NCBI RefSeq assembly: GCF_016458305.1
Contig: NZ_JAEMHL010000016.1
Coordinates: 1 to 64,000 of the forward strand
DNA length: 64,000 nucleotides
Reading direction: 5' to 3'
Source of the DNA: Geomonas anaerohicana
Lineage (GTDB): Bacteria; Desulfobacterota; Desulfuromonadia; Geobacterales; Geobacteraceae
Part shown: piece after piece, positions 60,289 to 64,000 of the stretch
How the letters are laid out: each line of letters starts with the position of its first letter
Position numbering within the stretch: the stretch's first letter is position 1
Translations under genes and position numbers: made by a program
Notes under the pieces: model-generated
Seen by the model: the letters and a program-made list of their open reading frames with translations, nothing else
Database searches by the model: none
Told to the model about the DNA's origin: nothing

Positions 60289-60650
60289 AGCGTCCTCCTT
60301 CATGCAATGTAATGCGCGTTGCACCTGACACAGGAGAGCAGTTTGATCGGACCTGCCAGACACAGCCGACCTGGAAACAATAACAAAAACTTCGGATGCG
60401 TAAAGGATTTAGAATTTAAACCAGCAGACTGTGGCTCTACAAGTCTGTGATCCCAATGTGGTTTGGCTGGTTCGCGTCGCTATGACCTTCTGGTGGTTTC
60501 TTTGCGTCTTTGCGACTTTGCGTTAAATAATTGCTTTTCCGGACTCTGCTGTCTGTGCGAAAGTTGAGAGGAATTATCGGCAAAGTGCTAAAATACCGGA
60601 AGATAAGAACCTGAAGTCTTTGCCGTTGGAGAACAAGAGGGATGAAGACC
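60289..60650. other. Gene-free stretch between P460 and rhodanese-YceI genes
   Basis: Divergent leaders; includes a single right arm of the AACGCAAAG repeat (TTTGCGTCTTTGCGACTTT then GCGTTAAATAA, 60501-60530). Nothing else recognised. Confidence 0.55.
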
Positions 60651-61550
60651 ATGAAGACGACCACCTGTGCCGAACTGAAGGAACTGTTGGCCTCCGGCGC
60701 CCTCGTCATCGACGTCATGACGCCTGAGGATTACGCTGCCTGCCATTTGGCAGGCGCACATAACGCATGCATTTACGAGATGGTGTTCCTCGACCGCATC
60801 GCCGAGCTGGTTCACGACCGGAGCACCGGGCTGATCCTGTACGACGCGACCGGGAGCAGTCTCACCGCCGAGGTGGCCCGTGACCGCCTGGTCCAGGCGG
60901 GATACGAAAATGTTTCCGTTCTGGAAGGAGGACTCGCCGCCGTGAAAGCGTCCGGTCTTCCCGTCGAGACCGGAACGGAAGCATGCCCCGATGCCGCGAC
61001 CGCCGACGGCAGCTACGCCATCGATACCGAAAAAAGTTCCCTGCAGTGGATCGGGCGCAACCTGAACAACCGCCACCATGGTACTATCGCCCTGCAGGCG
61101 GGCGAGTTGGTTATGCGCGACGGCAGGCTCAGCGCCGGTTCCATTGTGCTGGACATGACCAGCATCGAAAACAGCGACCTACAGGATCCGTACTGGCGCG
61201 ATCTCCTAGTCAGGCATCTGAAGTCCGAAGACTTCTTCGCCGTCGAGCGTTTCCCCACCGCCGCGTTCCGGCTCATCCGGTGGGAGCCCGAGAGTGCGGA
61301 ATATACTGATGCGCCCGAAGGGACCGCCCTCGGAGAATTGACCATCCGGGGCATTACCCGGCCGGTCGGCTTTCCCGCCATAGTCGCGCCGCAGCAAGAC
61401 GGCAGTATCAAGGCCCATGCCCATTTCGACATCGACCGGACCCTCTGGGACGCCGGCTACGGCTCCGCCAAGCTCTTCGAGCGTCTAGGCATGCATCTCG
61501 TGCACGACCTGGTCACGCTCGAGCTGTTCGTCCTGGCGGTTAGAAAGTGA
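60651..61550 (+). CDS. Rhodanese-like - YceI fusion protein (rhodanese active-site Cys lost)
   Basis: The 299-residue protein has an N-terminal rhodanese fold (about 5-105; VIDVMTPEDYAACHLAGAHN) and a C-terminal YceI-like lipid-binding barrel (about 125-298; SSLQWIGRNLNNRHHGTI, GSIVLDMTSIENSDL, HLKSEDFFAVERFPTAAF, ELTIRGITRPV). In active rhodaneses the catalytic loop is YCxxGxRS; here it is YDATGSSLTAE, with Asp at the Cys position, so no sulfurtransfer is expected. YceI proteins bind isoprenoid chains. Start: GAGGG is placed 9 bases before ATG 60651; ATG 60642 touches the GAGGG. Confidence 0.85.
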   Translation: MKTTTCAELKELLASGALVIDVMTPEDYAACHLAGAHNACIYEMVFLDRIAELVHDRSTGLILYDATGSSLTAEVARDRLVQAGYENVSVLEGGLAAVKASGLPVETGTEACPDAATADGSYAIDTEKSSLQWIGRNLNNRHHGTIALQAGELVMRDGRLSAGSIVLDMTSIENSDLQDPYWRDLLVRHLKSEDFFAVERFPTAAFRLIRWEPESAEYTDAPEGTALGELTIRGITRPVGFPAIVAPQQDGSIKAHAHFDIDRTLWDAGYGSAKLFERLGMHLVHDLVTLELFVLAVRK

Positions 61551-61592
61551 TTACAGGAAGGAAGAGTAGAGGAGAGAGGGTGCGCGGCAAAA

Positions 61593-61636
61593 GGGGACAG
61601 GCTCCGTCAGGTGCCTGTCCCCCTGGCGGAACGCTC
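61593..61636 (+). repeat. GGGGACAGGC-family hairpin repeat, copy 4
   Basis: GGGGACAGGC / GCCTGTCCCC around TCCGTCAGGT, then CCTGGCGGAACGCTC. Matches copy 1 (17661) at 41 of 44 bases. It also lies 42 bases past the YceI-gene stop. Confidence 0.8.
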
Positions 61637-61678
61637 CATTACGCTTAGCCAACTTCGGCAACCATTTTTACTATTCGC

Positions 61679-61784
61679 AGGGATGAAGGGGATAAAGGCG
61701 TAAAGAGGATAAAGAGGATGCAGGCGAAGACAAAGGGATTTCAGTTTTAGCAAAGGTTTATCCCTTTCATCCCCTTAATCCCTG
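61679..61784. repeat. CAGGGATGAAGGGG-family paired inverted repeat, copy 2
   Basis: Left arm CAGGGATGAAGGGGATAAAG (61679-61698) and right arm GTTTATCCCTTTCATCCCCT-TAATCCCTG (61756-61784). Same outer motif as the pair at 56590-56819. Confidence 0.75.
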
Positions 61785-61801
61785 TTCGTTGATTCGGCTT
61801 T

Positions 61802-62395
61802 TTACTGCGCCTCCCCAGTATCCCTGACCTCAGCCTCGGCCTCGCCGCTCCGAATCCCGCTGCAACTGCAAACCTTGCACCCGCCCCCATCCTCGCAGGG
61901 CCGATGGATCACGTTGTACAGCACGAACAGTATGGTCCCCATCAGCACCGCGGCAAGGAGATTGGTTGCACCGAGGATGTCCTCTGCCTGGAACACGCGC
62001 CCAACCACCCCCACCCCGCGCACGTCCGAAGCGGCGGACGCGAGTTTCCCGAGCCCGAAGTAGAGAATGCCCCCCAGGCCCACGACGGCGCCTGCGTTCA
62101 TCGCCTTGGTCACCAGGTAGTGGCAGGAGAAAACGGCGCGGCTTTCCGACAGGCAGATGAGGGCACCGGTTCCGATGCAGAAAGCGGCGCTGGGAATGAG
62201 GAGATATTGGACCAGTTCGATAGTGGACTGGTTGAGGACGGCAGTCTCGATTCTGTGTGAGGATGTCGTGTAGATGTGGAGCAGGTAGAGAAGGCAGGCG
62301 CCGCTTCCGGCCAGGATGGCGGAAGAAAGCATGTGGGCCTGTTTGAGGGCCGAGTGGAAGGCGGCATACAGTGGCAGTGACAGAGAACGCATCAT
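61802..62395 (-). CDS. Membrane protein of unknown function with C-terminal Cys cluster
   Basis: The 197-residue protein has about four transmembrane helices (MLSSAILAGSGACLLYLLHI, LIPSAAFCIGTGALICLS, AGAVVGLGGILYFGLG, LLAAVLMGTILFVLYNVI) and a short cytoplasmic or periplasmic tail with CEDGGGCKVCSCSG, a Cys-rich motif that could bind metal. No family is recognised. GAGGG lies 5 bases before ATG 62395. Confidence 0.65.
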   Translation of the reverse strand: MMRSLSLPLYAAFHSALKQAHMLSSAILAGSGACLLYLLHIYTTSSHRIETAVLNQSTIELVQYLLIPSAAFCIGTGALICLSESRAVFSCHYLVTKAMNAGAVVGLGGILYFGLGKLASAASDVRGVGVVGRVFQAEDILGATNLLAAVLMGTILFVLYNVIHRPCEDGGGCKVCSCSGIRSGEAEAEVRDTGEAQ

Positions 62396-62758
62396 GGCAT
62401 CCCTCAACGCCGTCCACCCTACCCCGCGTGCGACGGCTGCAGAACCGCAGGCCCGATGCGGGCCCCATAGACTTCGATTCTTCGCGTACGGGAATTGCGT
62501 GGATGCATCGGCTGTTGCAGGTTCCCTCTCGCCCTGCCAAAAGCGTATACACTATTATCTTTAATAAGTAAACAACAAAGGCCCCGCCCCCATTGTTGTC
62601 CGTCCCCCCTCCCCTCGCGGGAGGAGGATAGTGGGGCCTCCCCCTCCCTTGACGGGAGGGGGCAGGGGGGTGGGTGACCTTGCCATGAAAGCATATGCGG
62701 CACCTACCCTAGTTCATTTTGCAACGTGTGTTTGCTGCGCTTGCAGCGTCCAATGCTG
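62396..62758. other. Gene-free, GC-rich stretch between membrane protein and AraC-GyrI gene
   Basis: Divergent-side leader of the membrane-protein gene, then a C/G hairpin cluster (62601-62671: CCCCCCTCCCCTCGCGGGAG and CCCCTCCCTTGACGGGAGGG, with CAGGGGGGTGGG tail). The tail resembles the CCCCCC/GGGGGG repeat family. No gene. Confidence 0.6.
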
Positions 62759-63619
62759 CTATTTGAGCGGCAGGTAGATGTCAGTGACCAGCTCGTGCTC
62801 CGCGACGTCCGGCACCAGGTTCAGGTAATGGAAGAAGATCGGGAAGTCCCGCAGTTCCTCACCGCTTTGCGGAAACCAGTCCCGGCACAGCGGATAGACC
62901 GTGTCGCCGATCCGGTCATGGCAGCCGAGGTGGCGCGCCACGGCGCAGCGGCCGGCGGGGATCACGCCGTTGCCTACCCCCTGCGGATTCTCCGGCACCG
63001 GTTCCGACACCGATCCGCAGATGTCGAAGCGGAACAGCTCCGGCTCGGTCACGGCAGGATCGTCATAAACGATGCCGAAGGTGAGCGCCTGCTTCACCGG
63101 CGAAAGCCCGCTCTGCTTGCGCCACTCGATGAACTTCAGCGCGGACTCGTCAATCTTCTCCGGCGCGCCCCGGTGGGGCAGCACCGCGATCCTCGTTTCC
63201 GGGAACTCCACGATTTTCACTTCCATCTCTTCTCTCCTTTGCATGGGCGGCGGCCGGAAGCGCTCCTTCCAGGGCTGCCATTGGGGGGATTTTCTGAACT
63301 GAGAGGGGGACTGGCCGAACACCTGCTTGAAGGCGCGCGAAAACGCTTCGGGACTCTCGAAGCCCGCGTCGAGGGCGATGTCGATGATGCGCTCCTCCCT
63401 GCGGTAGCAGAGCCGGTGCGAGGCGTGCTTCAACCGCATTTGCCGGATGAAGGCGAACACTCCCATGCCGGTGTAGAGCGTGAACTGCCGGTGGAAGTGG
63501 AATTTCGAGAAATGCGCCACCCGGCTCAATCCCTCCACGGTCAACGGCTCATCCAGGTGCCGCTCGATGTAGCGCACCACCCTGTCGAAGCGCTCCGCAT
63601 ATGCCTGTGCCTTGTCCAT
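62759..63619 (-). CDS. AraC-family regulator with GyrI-like effector domain
   Basis: The 286-residue protein has two AraC helix-turn-helix units (about 10-110; LTVEGLSRVAHFSKFHFHRQF, FESPEAFSRAFKQVFGQSPSQF), a linker and a GyrI-like small-molecule-binding domain (about 130-285; EVKIVEFPETRIAVLPHRG, TFGIVYDD, GNGVIPAGRCAVARHLG). This is the Rob/AraC-GyrI architecture of multidrug-responsive activators. Target genes are unknown; it faces the membrane-protein gene. No strong ribosome-binding site is seen before the ATG. Confidence 0.88.
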   Translation of the reverse strand: MDKAQAYAERFDRVVRYIERHLDEPLTVEGLSRVAHFSKFHFHRQFTLYTGMGVFAFIRQMRLKHASHRLCYRREERIIDIALDAGFESPEAFSRAFKQVFGQSPSQFRKSPQWQPWKERFRPPPMQRREEMEVKIVEFPETRIAVLPHRGAPEKIDESALKFIEWRKQSGLSPVKQALTFGIVYDDPAVTEPELFRFDICGSVSEPVPENPQGVGNGVIPAGRCAVARHLGCHDRIGDTVYPLCRDWFPQSGEELRDFPIFFHYLNLVPDVAEHELVTDIYLPLK

Positions 63620-64000
63620 GTGCCTGCCGTCCCCTCTCGATTCGCAAGTGATCCTACCCCGGAGCCGGAGAGAAATCCTGACCGCAATTGCTCAATGCCG
63701 CGAATATAGCACCCGTCCCATCTTTTGGGTGCGCAAACTTTGATTCTCGACGTCCAAACAAACCTTTTGAGGAAAAGTGCCCAGCCTTTGAAGTTGAAAC
63801 GTCTGGAAGAATCGAATATTTGCCACGAAGCACTGATTGAGGGCTCACGTCCCCCCCTTGCGAAGGGGGACAGAGGGGATTTTGTTTTTGGAAGGACTTA
63901 CAGCTTCGGTCTACCGCAAGCAGAGCCTTTAACCGCGTCAAGCCCGGGAGCGATCTCTTATCCTTCACCCTCTGTGCGGAAAGTTGATGTTCGCCGCATA
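63620..64000. other. Gene-free stretch at the right edge
   Basis: Leader of the AraC-GyrI gene, then a CCCCCC/GGGGGG repeat copy at 63849-63884. No gene is supported. Confidence 0.55.
63849..63884 (+). repeat. CCCCCC/GGGGGG hairpin repeat, copy 5
   Basis: GTCCCCCCCTTGCGAAGGG then GGACAGAGGGGATTTT. Same orientation as all other copies. Confidence 0.8.

Overview
The window reads as a chromosomal segment of a Geobacter-type bacterium (order Geobacterales, for example Geobacter, Geomonas or Citrifermentans). The basis is the high GC content, multiheme c-type cytochromes, many hybrid histidine kinases with the [10 protein letters not shown] phosphoacceptor box, a PEP-CTERM protein, a predicted selenocysteine peroxiredoxin, and many c-di-GMP and chemosensory proteins. 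The assignment is by gene-family content only; no rRNA or marker gene is present.

Layout. 1-4.5 kb: the end of an InlB-repeat/dockerin-like surface protein, a PhnA-like zinc-ribbon protein, tRNA-Gly, a single-domain response regulator, a methyltransferase, and a strong promoter with a yybP-ykoY (Mn2+) riboswitch ahead of a ribbon-helix-helix protein and a Tim44-like membrane protein. 4.5-15.1 kb: a minus-strand signalling block (cheR-like methyltransferase, MBL-fold protein, giant poly-HAMP chemoreceptor, STAS protein, CheA) followed by a hybrid kinase. 15.6-17.3 kb: an octaheme nitrite reductase with a palindromic CRP/FNR-type operator upstream. 17.8-24 kb: two hybrid kinases, a DUF1294 membrane protein and a PilZ protein. 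23.9-30.7 kb: a P2-type cation ATPase co-translated with two TrkA/RCK proteins, then a PhoR/PhoB-type pair. 31-38 kb: a GH15-DUF547 fusion, an enolase-superfamily enzyme and a fused FAD/Fe-S dehydrogenase. 38-45.7 kb: a MoaD-like protein, phytoene-desaturase-like oxidoreductase, lipase maturation factor, PEP-CTERM protein, Sec-peroxiredoxin, PsiE-like protein, SDR and VOC proteins. 46-59.5 kb: three more large hybrid kinases, a RelE-like protein with a zinc-knuckle insertion, a YkgJ-type Cys-cluster protein and a haem-binding GGDEF-EAL protein. 59.8-63.6 kb: cytochrome P460, a rhodanese-YceI fusion, a membrane protein and an AraC-GyrI regulator.

Functionally the window is dominated by sensing: six hybrid kinases, a PhoR/PhoB pair, a chemosensory operon and two c-di-GMP proteins. 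Nitrogen-oxide handling appears twice (octaheme nitrite reductase, cytochrome P460). The intergenic DNA is packed with at least six different short repeat families, most of them hairpins or paired inverted repeats, and these account for almost all stretches of more than 300 bases that lack a gene.

The most notable single items are the in-frame TGA at the peroxidatic cysteine position of the peroxiredoxin (42898-42900), the Mn riboswitch that precedes no recognisable Mn transporter, the ATPase/RCK/RCK operon, the GH15-DUF547 fusion, and the chemosensory operon with an MBL-fold protein and a seven-fold style repeated HAMP array. All start choices were made by eye from ribosome-binding sites; domain limits are approximate.
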